This document shows, piece by piece, positions 1 to 13,000 of a stretch of DNA of 64,000 nucleotides. This stretch comes from Polytrichum commune (taxonomy: Eukaryota; Streptophyta; Polytrichopsida; Polytrichales; Polytrichaceae). The stretch lies in contig OX485803.1 in assembly GCA_950295325.1 (NCBI GenBank), positions 56,993,554 through 57,057,553 on the forward strand. Direction: 5' to 3'. The position numbers and the translations under genes were made by a program. Within the stretch, counting starts at the first letter, position 1, and each line of letters opens with the position of its first letter. The notes beneath the pieces are model-generated. The model was not told the origin of the DNA, did not search any database, and worked only from the letters and a program-made list of their open reading frames with translations.

Positions 1-8
1 GACTACAT

Positions 9-107
9 GTAGTCTAATGTATCAATGTTTTATTGACTGACTATAGTCTAATGTAAAGTTCAAAAGCATAGTCTAATGTACATACCCAGCCCATAGTCTA
101 ATGTACA
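9..107. repeat. Short repeated motif TAGTCTAATGTA (4 copies)
   Basis: The 12-mer TAGTCTAATGTA occurs four times in the first 107 bases (near 10, 47, 72 and 96), spaced 24 to 37 bases apart with unrelated sequence between. It is cut by the window edge, so the array may extend to the left. I see no gene associated with it. Confidence 0.5.
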
Positions 108-664
108 CCATGTGTTTTAGACTGCGTAACATTTGACTATGCCTTATTAGACTAACCTGAAACGACTAGGAAGTCAAAAAGTATTTGAGTGTTTTGTAAA
201 CTCAAAGTAGTCATATGTCCAGTCATATAAGCCATGTTTTTGTAGTAGTGAACGGTGGGGAACAGTGGGACAATGACTTGACCACCATAACCATCATCAA
301 AGTCTTCCATTGTATATAGATAGTATGGAGCCATGCCATCATGCCCTTACACGTGTACTATGACACATCACTCCCTCATCTTTTTGAAATGATGGGGAAC
401 GGTGGGGAACGGCCTCACCACACCACCATGTTGTCCATTGTATATAAGGTGGATGAGTCTTAAGTGGCTTTTTCTTAATTAGACCCCTATACATTGATTT
501 AGTATGTGATTTAGTGAGGATCAAAGATCAAAGTGCAACTAGAGAGCGGACTCACCAAGGGGGCTGTGCAACAGAGAAGTTGCAGGCTCAAGAAAGAATA
601 TGAATTGGGGAATGCGGGTGAAGAAGGCATTCCGAATGATGAAGAGTGGCCAACCTTCTGATTT

Positions 665-749
665 GGGCGAAACCAACCCATACACTCGTTCCTTGTTGGA
701 TGCCTAAACCCTTGCCTCCAAGGAACCAGTGTACGGGTTGGTTCGCCCC
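665..749. repeat. Inverted repeat (hairpin), arms about 30 bp
   Basis: The left arm (665-695) begins GGGCGAAACCAACCC and ends GTTCCTTG. The right arm (719-749) begins CAAGGAACC and ends GGTTCGCCCC. The arms are complementary except for about three substitutions and one bulged base, and the loop is about 23 bases. The structure could be a small foldback or MITE remnant or a small-RNA precursor. The sequence alone does not decide. Confidence 0.6.
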
Positions 750-3225
750 AACCCCAACCTTCTCCACTGCATTCCTTTTTTTCTTCCTGGATGCCCATGC
801 TTTTACTTACAAGGAAGGTGAACATGTGGTGCACGAATCTCGTAGCTGGGCTGATGTAGTAAAAGGAAACCGATGCAGTCCCTAAGACCCGTAAATTCTA
901 GGTCCCCACCCATTGTCCCAGTGAAAATTACACTAGCATCTTAACATGCTCTCCACCCATCATGTGCAACAAATAACAAGAACTCTAGAAACGTATAGTT
1001 GCTAGACTTGGCGCTAGAGGCCGGACCCACCTTAGGAGGAAATGAATAACGCTATGTTTTCAGTAAAATTTAGACTTCGTCACAAGTTCTGGACATAATG
1101 AAATTCTACATGTGCAGTTCTATCGGTCAACCCTATGATGGGATTGATAGCAAATCTACCTAGATATGGACTGCATCTTTTGTTGTAGCATGCTTTAGTT
1201 GCATGCATATTGTGTTATTTGTGGGAAAATACACATCTACAAAGAGTATTTGATCATATTGCTTTCTCAAAGTATATATAATTGGAGTTTCATCATATTC
1301 TCCTAGTTTCTTCCTCCAAATAAATTGTTTTACAATGTGCATATCTTAATTGCGCAAAAAACACTTTCATAAGCATTATTATTTCGGTACAAGTCTTTTG
1401 TCCAAATCACTTCAATATATCAACATTGTGTTGCTCGATGTGATCAGTTTGGTTAAAGACAAGGTTGCATGGGGGGTGCACTGTGCAATGCAGTACCTAA
1501 GGCGCAAGCACGGTCAGTTACACAACTCCATTACCTTGCACAAGTTTAAGTGAAACTGATTAAAAACTATATACTAACTTTGAATTTTTCCACTGTGCTG
1601 TACAATGTAATACCTACTCATATGGACACATAAATTCGGGTGTTAGATGAAGAGGTCGTGTACATTATACACATAGGAGGGTTATTGTCGACGGTGGGGT
1701 TTGTCATGGCATTAAATGATTGTTTCATTCAAATCGCCAAATCGATCTTCAGATTACATTGTTTATGATAATTGGAGTCATATACACTACTTGTGAACAA
1801 CCAGTAAATTGTCTACAACCCTAGAACATGCCACATCTACTAGATATCAATTTCACATTAGTTGTCGATATAAGGTCATTGTATTGGATTTAATATATCA
1901 TACAAGTTGTTAAAAATGACATTGAAGTATATAATAAAATCTAATTTCTACCAGCCTTATATGCTCAATAATCTTATAATCATAACCAAGACGTGCATTC
2001 TTATTAGATTCCACTGAGATGTTGAGTTTGATACAACTTTGGAACTTTCTTCTAACTTAGGTTTTGCATATTATTTGTCGTGTCACTAATTGGAAACGTG
2101 CGGGCAATTAGTGTAACCTATATATTGGTTTCAATACAAGGTAAGTGACAATGTTGCCAAGATGGTGACATAAGTTGACATCCGTGTCATAATGTGCAAA
2201 ATAGGAAAGTGTTCAAAATGAACAGTATACAAGACTTTTATTTCTATGCCTCAATGTTAGATGTTACTGATGGTGGAAGATGCTATGTTTCATAACCTTC
2301 AATATAAAATTACTGAAATTTGCCATATTTTCAAATAGGAACTCAAAGTTGAATGATATGTATGGCGTTAAAGTGATGCAAGCACCCTGTCAGAATTGGA
2401 CTAAGTAAGTTGCAAGTGTAATGAACATGCATGATAAAATGGTATTCCAAAAAGGAATCTTTTGGTGCCATCAATATATTATGTACTTCACTATAATGCA
2501 ATTTTATTTTAATTTTTTTGGAGGGGAGGGGGGTGATACAATTCGGGTCTAATTAAGACCTTGCTTGGATTAATTAAGACAATTCAATATGTGCCTTTGA
2601 AAATAGTTGTGAATGGCCCCAACCTCATGCACTTCACTCAACCCTTTTTCCTACAATTATGTAAATGGGCACTAGTTAAACTTATATATGACGTAGGACC
2701 CCAAGTGGCAACCACTTTAGGAGTGGTGGAGCCAATGACATCCTTCTTAATAGAGAAGATTATGCTTAAAAACACACATCCTCGTTCACGTACGTGCATA
2801 CTCATCCGTAATATGACAACTTGATCATCATTTCCTATTCCAGACAACAAGAGGGAATTATCACACATGAACTCTCCTCTCATTCATCCAACATAAATGC
2901 CATGAATTAATATGAACCCTAAGGTCACTTCATTTAGATTTGATATGGCACATGTAGTAGCTTCAACAAAGACCCTGAATTAAATTATTTGGTCGAGGTT
3001 GTTTGAGATAAATCAGCCACAAGCCTAAAGAGGTTCAAGTTTTTATGTTGGATGGGATAAGGGGTACGCTTGCATGCGATAGTTTGCCCTTGACACGTTA
3101 GACCTGTAGTTGGGGTTGTGATCTTTTGGGTTTTCTTTATCAATTTGAAGCATATTCCATAGATTCCTCTAAATATATTGGTAGTTTTCTGAAGTCTTAG
3201 ATTTTCAACCGGTTCATTTGTCACT

Positions 3226-3248
3226 ACACTAAATATGATATTTAGTGT
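3226..3248. repeat. Dispersed palindrome ACACTAAATAT/ATATTTAGTGT
   Basis: The 23-base palindrome ACACTAAATAT-G-ATATTTAGTGT is preceded by CACT. The same palindrome is at 28308-28330. Variants are at 28629-28645, 55103-55116 and 56095-56116. Repeated occurrence in unrelated surroundings suggests the end of a dispersed small transposon family. No target-site duplication was established. Confidence 0.5.
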
Positions 3249-4389
3249 CATATGGTATTTCATGTCACTATGCTGACTATTTTAGAAGACACTTCATTGA
3301 TTGGAAAGCAATTACAATATATTCCCATTATATTCATGAATTTGAGATTATTTGAAGTTTCAATTTAAATGACTACCTTGATGGCACCCTAACATTGGGC
3401 AAAACTTATTCAAGAATATTTAGACGTAGAATATTGTGGCATTGTGACTAGTTATAATCAATTGATGCAAGTAAGAATAGTGTAGAAAACAAATATTACT
3501 AAAAATATAATCTCATTAAATTTACATATACTAAATTTGAACACGCACATCAACCACACCTTGCAATCACAAAATATCATCCAATCCAAAAGCTCAATAT
3601 ATTTTACCAAATTTATTTATTATGTAATGGATGTAATCGTGATATAATCCAAAAGAAAAAATTGTCAGAGATCACATTGGTGATCCCTCTTACAATGTGT
3701 GAGCCCAAAATGGTGCCCACATGTGGTGATTAAGTCTTCGAAACCAATTTTAGTGTGACTTTGATGTGCTATGATTATTCACAAAACATAAAGAGTGATA
3801 AAGAGTGAAGTGTGGTATGGATTTAAGTTTAGGCATTAGAATGTGTTGTGTAGTAATTTCAAGGTTTAACTTCAATAAGAGGATGCCTTGATTAGGTGAG
3901 TGGGGGGTAAGGTGAAGCAAGGTGAGCTCCGCGAGTTAAATGCCCACTTTTGGATCCACCTTGGTAGTTTGGGAAGAAGGAAGCTTGGTGGATGGGGATT
4001 AGTCCCTACTTTGGAGGAGAGGGTTAAAGGATTGTGATTGGAGGTGCCAATCCTCTCACCCTATCCTCACCTCTTTCCCCCTCTCTCCCTCTCTCCCTCT
4101 TTGCTACTTAAGGTGTTTTTTCTCTCATTTCTCTCTCTCTTCATCAAGCGCTCTCAAGGGAGCAAGCTCTTAAAAGCTTGAGCTACGCGTGTAGGACATT
4201 AGTTTTTAGTGAATTTAATTAGTTAAGTTCTCTCTCTCAATTCCTCTCAAGTGGAGTGAGCTCTTAGAGCTTGAGACAACATGTGGGGATTAGGTAGTTA
4301 TTTAGTGGAATTAGTGGGTTAGATTAATTCATTAGTAAAGGATCGAAAACAAAGACTTAGGGAAATGCTCGATTAGCGGCTAGGGGAGA

Positions 4390-4957
4390 CTGTATCAAGA
4401 GGCAACTGGTTAACTGCGGCTGCGACTGCATTGGAGGCAGCTGGTTAGCTGCAGTTGCGACTGCATTGGAGGCAGCTGGTTAGCTGTGGCCGGGACTGTA
4501 TCAGGAGGCAGCTGGTTAGCTGTGGTTGCGACTGCATTGGAGGCAGCTGGTTAGCTGTGGTTGTGATTGCATTGGAGGCAGCTGGTTAGCTGTGGTTGCG
4601 ACTGCATTGGAGGCAGCTGGTTAGCTGTGGCCGGGACTGTATCAGGAGGCAGCTGGTTAGCTGTGGTTGTGAGTGCATTGGAGGCAGCTGGTTCGCTGTG
4701 GCCGGGACTGTATCAAGAGGCAACTGGTTAACTGCGGCTGCGACTGCATCGGAGGCAGCTGGTTAGCTGTGGTTGCGACTGCATTGGAGGCAGCTGGCTA
4801 GCTGTGGTTGTGATTGCATTGGAGGCAGCTGGTTAGCTGTGGCCGGGACTGTATCAAGAGGCAACTGGTTAACTGCGGCTGCGACTGCATCGGAGGCAGC
4901 TGGTTAGCTGTGGTTGCGACTGCATTGGAGGCAGCTGGTTAGCTGTGGTTGTGACTG
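4390..4957. repeat. 35-36-bp minisatellite inside LTR copy 1
   Basis: About 16 tandem units carry the recurring core GGAGGCAGCTGGTTAGCTGT followed by GGTTGCGACTGCATT or GGCCGGGACTGTATCA. Units differ by a few substitutions. Units with CAACTGGTTAACTGCGG recur at intervals, suggesting higher-order duplication. The array sits between the CT-rich upstream part and the conserved 3' part of the LTR. The array in LTR copy 2 occupies the same place and shares the GCTGTGG..CCG.GACTGTA core, so the two are diverged homologues. Confidence 0.85.
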
Positions 4958-5219
4958 ATTAGTTTATATTATTACATTAGTTTATAGACTATATTAGACT
5001 ATATTAGTTTATAGATAAGTAGTTGGCCACATTAGGTTAGATGGAGGCACGTGTGGGTTTCATAAGTAATTGCACTTAGGATTGATTATGGGAAATAGCG
5101 TTTTTTAACGCTTGTATCCTCTCTATTAAATAAATCAAGTGCACAAGTAATGGAGAAGGTGGAGGACTTCCGCGAGGGGAAGACAAAGGAGGTTGGGTCA
5201 AAGTATGCAAGGGGAAAAT

Positions 5220-5444
5220 CATTGAGGGCATGTGCGGCTAAAGCCGCGGGTTGGACTCTTGAGAAAGCCAACTCTAGCACAAGCCAAGAGGCCAACATTA
5301 ATAAAGTACAATGAGTGAGACAATGCATGTTCATTTAAACATGAAAATCACCTTGCATATGGTTCCATGTTGTGATAGATAAATGTGATTCTCAAAGTCA
5401 TCACCCGGACTAGGACGCTTAAGGGTGGTGGATTTGGTCTCACA
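5220..5444 (+). promoter_or_regulatory. Conserved 3' block of the LTR: hairpin plus polyadenylation signal
   Basis: This block is the part best conserved between LTR copies 1 and 2 (the second is at 25140-25362). It contains the perfect hairpin GCGGCTAAAGCCGC, the sequence TTAATAAAG (AATAAA signal) and the terminal phrase GGACGCTTAAGGGTGG. In both copies an open frame crosses it, ending RACAAKAAGWTLEKANSSTS..EANINK. It may be a transcribed R region. Whether the short frame is translated is unknown. Confidence 0.45.
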
Positions 5445-5819
5445 CAATGTTATGCCATTTGAAGAGCAATGCATAATTGCGCTATATCTAAGTTAGATTG
5501 ATGTCATACTACATCTAAATTAGATTGATATGAAAATTTGTTTATTCATTGGATTCTTCAGATCCATAGCCAATTCTGAGCCATTGACACAAGATGTTTT
5601 GTCCTTTGCATGTTTAATATGCTTTGCCGGGAAAAAAATTTGGGCCGTTCCCCTTCACTCATTGCTTCCAAGCAATGAGTATTGCATCTATGTCTATCCA
5701 ATCCTGGGAAAATTTTGAATCAACAAATCCACTTGAAGGCCTTTTTGGTATCCCCTCCAATGTCTACATTCTTCCCATAAGGATGGAAGTATTCCATCTA
5801 GATTTGTCAAAAATGTGGA

Positions 5820-6600
5820 CTAGTTGTCACAATATTTCGGTGCAGACAAAGCTTTTGCCAATCCCATGGGTTTTGGAAACTCTTCATTCACTGGGTGCGA
5901 CAACACCATGACAATCCACTTCCACTTAAATAGATTGTTGCAGGCGATCACACTATGAACCGACATGGGGTTCAATTGGGTGAGGTCCAAAAAAGTTTCT
6001 ATTTCATCGTTGGGGAGACATTCAACGCGCATATAAACCCAAAATTGTTGAGGTTTTGTGTGCTACAAGACGGTCCTTACCATCAACAATATAAGGTTTT
6101 ATGAAGGCCCTGGAATCATGAACCTCTTCAATCAGATGGTGAATCATTGGGATAGTGTCCAAATTCATATAAGGTTTCTACAAATTGTGTGGCCCATGGT
6201 TCGAGGGCTTGAGTCGTGTGTGATGAAATCTCTAGCCTATGGGATGAACATTACGATGAGCACTAGAAGAGTAGAACCAACTTTTGCAAGCTTTATCGAA
6301 CCCAATTGAATCAAGTTCATCCTTCAAGAATACGTATTTGAATGAATTGCAAAATATCCAATTTCGGGTACGAGACCAAAAATGGTCATTGCAGTTCAAG
6401 GATGAAGGGGCCTGTGGGTTCTCATGTCTATTTGGAAACCCTTTTTGTGGTGGTTATATTGGTTTTCGCTTTCCACATATACGCTCCAATTATGGATGAA
6501 ACACAAGTTCAATGGAGGTCCTGTGCAGCCCAGGGCTCAAAGTGAAGATGATATTGACGGACTCTCATTCATGAAGAAGAATGACATCAAGGTGTATTTG
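5820..6600 (-). pseudogene. Degenerate DUF7869-type transposon gene fragment
   Basis: On the minus strand, broken reading frames resemble parts of the longer gene at 20263-23398. PMIHHLIEEV here matches PVIPHMIEEV there. KDRLVAHKT matches GDRLVGHTK. NEEFPKPMGLAKALSAP matches DEEHPKPIWLVKALSSP. The pieces are in the same order but in shifted frames with stops, so the fragment is an old C-terminal relic. It lies directly beside LTR copy 1, as the longer gene lies beside LTR copy 2. Function is as for the 20-23 kb entry. The family name rests on remembered motifs. Confidence 0.6.
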
Positions 6601-7034
6601 TGAACTAAGCAGAAAGAAAGAGATGACCTAGTTGAGAGGGAAGTTGGTAATAGGATTTAAGTAAATATGGACAAAAGACTTGTTCAAAATTCAGTTAGAT
6701 TTATATGAATATGTATTTGAACGTATTTTTATGCATTCTTAATTCATACACATTGTATTTGGGGAAAAAAAAACTGAAGAATTTGATATAAACCTTAGTT
6801 AGACATGCTTTGAGAAGCACTGTGGTCAAATAATCACTCTAGGTGTATATTATTCACAAACAACAAAGTGTGCATGCAACTAAAACATGTTATAAGAGAA
6901 CATGTAGTCTACGCCTAATAAAACTAGTATTTGTCATTTCTATCATAGGGTTTGCTAATAAAAGTACATGTGTACATATCCACTATGTTCAAAATTCATG
7001 CATAAGTCTAGACCTACTTAAACTCCATGTTTGG
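6601..7034. other. Downstream flank of the SUVH gene
   Basis: AT-rich sequence lies immediately beyond the stop codon of the minus-strand SUVH gene. It probably includes its 3' UTR. No clear coding sequence is seen. A polyadenylation signal could not be assigned with confidence among several AT-rich hexamers. Confidence 0.35.
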
Positions 7035-10000
7035 TCAAAACATTTGTTTGCGACACTCTGCAGCTCCACAGTAACATGGCATTTTCTTGATAGTTCCGTC
7101 CGCTTGCACCACACTGTTCACGGCAAAGCCATAATCGTAGCTCAATTCCTGTAAAAGAAACCTCCAATGATCAAAAGTTGTATCAAGTTATCATAAACCC
7201 ATGACCTCCATCAATGACCTCACCAATTCACCTAGTATATAACTTTGATGTGGCCTACCTCATGCCACAAATCTACCCAAGCACATAATTATCATGCCCC
7301 AAAGAGCTAATCTTAGTAATACGATGTCAGGCAATTTCACGACTAGATTATTAGAACAGAGGTGACTAAAAAACTTCATGTCCCTTGTCACATTTTGTCT
7401 ATAATGACGAAGTGTATGACGTTGCTTGACAACTATATTAGATTGTCTAAAAGGGCAAGGAGAATATAGAGAAATGCAATAGATCTGGTCAAAATGGTTA
7501 ATTGGTCACAATAGGTCTTCAGAAATGAACAAGGTCAACAACGAATGGAGGAAACCATGCAGTCTTTTGTAAAAACAAATCTAAAGTATGTGAGGTGACT
7601 TAATATGAACGATAATAACTTTTTTCCAATCACATGATGTGTCTCAGTATGCTTTGACCACATTATGACATAGAATTGTGCAAAAAACTTCACAACATAA
7701 AATCAACAGCAATCATTAAGAAGCCACATCTTGGTTGAGATTGAAAACTAGCCGATATAAAACATGAAAGAGCTGACCCATATGCAATAGAAATGAGATT
7801 TTGCAAGCAAATGTACCTCCAGAGGATGTATATGATCCGCAGCAAACATAGCAATCCGAGGCAGAGAAAAATCATCATGGCTGCTGAGCACACACTGGAT
7901 GAACACGTTGGGATCACAACTATGATTGAGAAACCTTGAAACATTTCCAAAGTCTTGAGCATCGATAACATACTTTGGAAACTCTCGCCTCAGTTCCTCT
8001 CCATTGAACTTAGCGACAACATCACCTACTCGCTTCTGCACAAACAACAAGTTAAGGATGAGAGGAATCAAATGACCTTTTCCTTTTTGATCCCTTGAGT
8101 TATTGAACAACATTTAATAAACAAGTTGAATTGCATCGTAGATAGACCTGAAAGCTGTCAAGAAACAAAACAATCTTGAAGAATTTGTTTCACACCTCTA
8201 TCAAAATTTGTGAAATACACGTTCCACACATCCAAGTGGTAGCTAAACAACTAATTATATTGGTCCCACACTAGAACGCACTTCTCTAGGATTCAGCCAG
8301 AACAATGCACCTTGCGTCCTTCCAAGCCCTTCATAGTTTCCACCAAGTCGAGCTCAAGGATGTAGGTGTTGTCCACCAAATGCTCGATCCGGTGATCATT
8401 CCGTTTTAGTTTCCCAACATATTCACAAATGAATGCTCCGGCTGGAATGTAATCCCACGACCGACAACCCCACCCCTTTGAAGCTGTTTTGAAGACCTGC
8501 CATAATCTCAAGGTCTGTCTCAATCACTTGGGAACCAACAGTGGCACACTGGGCTCAAAATTTGAAGTACATCATATTATGAATCGGCTCTATTTGAACT
8601 CCTGAGATAAAAACATCAAGCCAATAACTTCAGTGGTTGGGATTCATCTTCAAGTGGTGCCACTTTCACTCCATCAAACTGCTCTACTGTTACATGTTAT
8701 AGTCCACCCGTCAGTGTGGGGTTTACTAGATCAACGAATCATCTGCAAAGTTGTGGGTATTGAGGGGTTAAGTGAGCCTAGTTAGAAGAGGAAGACTGGG
8801 TGAATTAAAAGTTGTCTTAATTATAGTTTTTGAAAAGAGTCCACCCAAGTAATGGGCAGAATTTAAAGGCCCTCAACCAAGATTCTAAGCGACACTTTAC
8901 TTTAGACCTTGAGGCATGTAACTATTTTCCTTGATAAATGAAGATTTGGTGGTATAACAATTGTTTCATCACACGGTGAATTGAAAATTTTCCTCTTTTT
9001 TCTTAACCAAATGAAACAAGTTTGCCATCCCCCAAAAAACATGTACAAAGCCACTAGAGACCCGACGTGGCATCCCATGGTGCACTCAATTGTCACACAT
9101 ATGTTTGTGACAACTTACAAGGATAATCTTGGTAGATGTGAGGACTTGAAATAGGGTAAGATGCCAAAGTGACACAGTGCATGATTCGTATAAAATAGAT
9201 TTGTGTCAAACCTCAAGGTTGTATTGTAGGCCTTGTTGAGATGCACGATTGATACATTGAGGGCCGCATGCACATTGCGGACCACACTCGTACACAACAT
9301 CCACGGGTTGCACCAGCCTGCAGATCAATTGAACCTTAGGAAAATTGAAGTTACAAAATACGAGATATGAATGGAGCAACAAGTGACCAAATCTCCAAAG
9401 CCCAAATTAGGGGTTGCATCTCATGAGAACATCACACAGAAAGTCACCATAAACTTCTACATGCTTAAATATCATGTAAGAACAATAAAATGTCAAAATA
9501 ACATCATAAATTCACAATCAACGTCATGATAATTGCATAATTGGTTTTTTTCAATGTTTCTCTAGTATTATATGCCACAATATATTGCTACAAAAGATTA
9601 ATGTGTACATTATTATAAGATAAATCAATTATCCAAGATGATGTGCAAAAGTGGTAGAATTTTCCACAGCTAGTCCTACAAATAAATACACTTACCTCAC
9701 ACCCCGATTGGATACATAAGGAAACTTTGATCCATTCTTCTTGGCACAAGCACACGTTTGATGATCTGTGCACGAGCCCACACAGCTGCATCCCTTTGCT
9801 CGATAAGGAATCGGGACATCCTTTGACACAATGGTTCGGCTGATGTATGTGAACTCTGTTGTCAACCGGTGGATCGCACATCAGGCTTTGAAGGAACAAT
9901 TACTAAGACAGAAATAAGTCCAATGTCTGTCAACACTCCCATGAGTTGAGGGTCTCTTCACTCAATGCACTAGTTTGTCAATTGGAAGGTGGAAACTTTG

Positions 10001-13000
10001 CAACAAGCCATAACTAGGATGACAGGATGTATTTATAGCCCAATATTTTGTAGAGTCTGTGCTTGGTACTTGCATTCTTTCTTTTCGATGATCGGTTGAC
10101 TAGGGAACCCCACTGTAGTTGAATGACTATCACAAGCATTCTTGACATAGTATGTTTTGATGCAAAACGAAATCAACACTACTCACAAGGCGGAAGTGAA
10201 TGCAACCAATGAAGCCATTGCCACATGATTAAATCCTGCACAACAATGATAGAATGTACAATAACTTAAGATAATAAATGTTTCTTGATTCATGAAAGTT
10301 GCAAGTTGAAGTGTACTCGTAGGAGGTCGTGGAGGTTATCAACAATATTTGATGCAGGCACACGAATCCGTTCTAGGCCATTTGAAATGTCTTGACATAT
10401 CAACCTGGAGACATTCAACCCTACTACTTACATTAGGATTGGTGGTAGTAAAAAAATTAAGATTAAAAACCAATAATTGCGGGACACCCTGTTTTCTAAA
10501 GATAAAGAGTTGACAGATGGCAACCAAAACACTTACGGTATATCCCGTTCAAATTTTCGCCCACCTCCTTGAACAAATTGTACCTGCCAAAGGTGAGAAT
10601 CTTATTGTGATCAAGAGGGCTCTAGTGATGATTCAAGAAAGAGAACTTTTAAAATTTAACCTCAAATAGCGTCTGCATCTCAACCCCAATTTTAGAGCTT
10701 AAAATGACTTAAAACAACATGAGTGATTCTCAATTGCTAATCAAATGAGCACTTCTCAATTCAATCCAATAGTCAAAGTTGTCTACAGAGTTAGGAGCGC
10801 CCACAAAAGGCCCTATTCCTCAAGTTACGGCCCAAATGGTTTGCTACTGTACTCACAAGTGGACATAATAAGTAGCATACCTTGTTGGATATTGTGAGCT
10901 TTGGTTGGCCGGCCAAACGTTGGAGTTTGTACTTACACACCATGAACCCAGAATGACCTCTCTCTGTCCAAAAATCGGTCACCTGAAAGCATGCAAATTT
11001 GTTGCTAGGATGTTGGTACATCTATTGAATGGCACGAAATGTTAACACAAAGCATGACATGATTGAGAGGCTCTTCATCTTAACAACTCTGAACTCCATA
11101 ACCAACAAGAGAAGAGTGTCTGAATGATGCATTACAATGGTAGCAAAACATCCATCAACTCAAGTCGATCAAGGGGCATAAATGGTTTGCTCATGAGATA
11201 GCACAATCATGCTCTTTGCGTGGATAGAATAGCACAATCATGGAATTATTGAAAACTAAACTTGTGTGTACATCTCTTGAAAAAACTCAAAGTTTCAATG
11301 AAATGGAAAAAATCGATGACTTACATTATACAACCCATCATATGTATAGAACTTGCCACCATATTTATTTTGGACATCCATATGGCCACGAATAACACGG
11401 ACAGGCGTAGAACCCTCCATACTGTTCTGTAACATCAAATAGTTGAAACAGCTCGTTTGTGTAAGTGCAACATAGATGTCTATCTAGTGATGAATATTGC
11501 AGGTGAGATATTTGTAGGCAAGAACATTGTAGGCCAAGAGAGATACCATTCATGAGGAACACCATCTCATAGAATTGTTGATTAGTGTAGTGCATTCTCC
11601 CTAAATCAACAACTCCCAAGTATATACTAGTATGTGCAAGGTACAAATTTTGAAGTAGAGTGCACCCCTCAAGATCTGATGTAAGTTTAGAAAGAGGACA
11701 TGGGAGACCCTAATAGGATTGTTATGCATATATAGGAATTCCTCTGTGCTCTGTTTCTAAATAAATCATGGCTTGCTATCATTAGTCAACAGACAATTCT
11801 TTAAGGACATATTCTCTGATATAATCTTGTACATCATGTACAAGAATATCTCAGGGAGGTTCTATTTGGTGGTGTCACTCCATCAATGTACTATAGAATT
11901 TCATGAAAGATTTTACATCATCAACACTACCAAGTTGGGTAAAGCAAACATACCCTTTTTGGGTGGGAAGCAAAGAATAATCCTCATAATGCATTGTTCC
12001 CATAAACATATAAGTCACTTACTTTGAGGGATAAATTGCTCTTGTCAAATACTCGCTGGTCTCGGTATTGCCTTCGGTCGCCCCTCAAATCATTCCCTCC
12101 TTGGCCAGTGTAGATCAATTCATCTAGTTTGTCCACATCATCTTCATAGCATCCAGACATGACAATGGCTGTAGCAATCGGTAGCTTTGCACGTGGCCAT
12201 TCCGTTTTTATTTGGATTTTCCTCTGCGAAAATGAGGAGCTTAGAAGAAACCTCCATTCAAACCTTGTCAATATCAAACATTCCATTACAAGGAACCCTC
12301 TATCCCCTTCTCTTGGACTTGTTTAGTTAGTCTTTGAAAAAAATAAAAAATTCTTCTGAAAACTGTCTTTCCTTAGTGGTTGTAATTCTTCTGAAAAGGT
12401 TCTTGTTTATGGCAAGGTTGAATGATACAATTGGAATGGAAGCTCACTTTGTAATAAAAGAGAAATGGGATTGAAACCAGGTTGGTTGGACCGATGTTAT
12501 GTAGATGAATGCGAGGTGTCAATCAAAAAGGTTAATCATAGCTAATAGTATGAAAGAACCTCCTAGCCCATTTTCAAGTTGTGAAACTAGTCACATATTG
12601 TTAATCACTGGACATCACAAGATGAGAGAATCTATGCAAACCCAAGTCATTATGTGTTTCAATACCTTCATAGTGCCATGTTCATATTAGATAATTATAC
12701 CCTGGTATGAAACTATGTGGATGGTATATGATATAAAAAATAAACATCTACAAATATGCATATCATATCAATACTAAAAATATATAAATATAAATATTAT
12801 ATATCCTTGAGTGATATGAATAATAAGGTAGGATTCTACATTTTCCTTCAAAGATATGTGTATTGTTTTAATGGTGACCAGCAAGTAGTTTTCCACTTAA
12901 TATCCACTTAATGACTAAATAGCCAGGCCTTACATCAACCACATAATTATCTAAGGAGACTCTTGGTTTGAATTCAAAACCACCACTTACTTTGTCTGTG

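Larger units (their letters stand above)
108..3692. other. Intergenic AT-rich DNA, no supported gene
   Basis: Reading frames here are short and lack recognisable motifs or codon bias. The stretch contains the inverted repeat at 665-749 and a palindrome at 3226-3248, both listed separately. No promoter or exon could be supported. Confidence 0.5.
3693..5449 (+). mobile_element. Solo LTR of a retrotransposon (copy 1) with 5-bp target duplication
   Basis: The unit at 3698-5444 starts TGTGAGCCC and ends GGTCTCACA, the TG..CA form of an LTR. It is flanked by the direct repeat CAATG at 3693-3697 and 5445-5449, a typical 5-bp integrase duplication. It shares its ends, a CT-rich block near 4080-4140, a tandem array and a 3' block (5220-5444) with the copy at 23455-25362. 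The 3' block contains the hairpin GCGGCTAAAGCCGC and AATAAA followed by TGAGTGA-type sequence, as expected of an R region with a polyadenylation signal. No internal gag/pol is present, so it is a solo LTR formed by LTR-LTR recombination (inference). Confidence 0.85.

Noticed and set aside
4390..4957. Minisatellite in LTR copy 1 as a repeat-protein coding region
   Set aside because: Units of 35 and 36 bases mix and stops appear in each frame. Its homologous position within a second LTR explains it as an LTR component.
10150..10260. An extra SUVH exon near 10205-10150 (frame reading GFNHVAMAS)
   Set aside because: Including it breaks phase or creates a stop at the junction with the FTYIS exon. 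Family alignment leaves no room for these residues.
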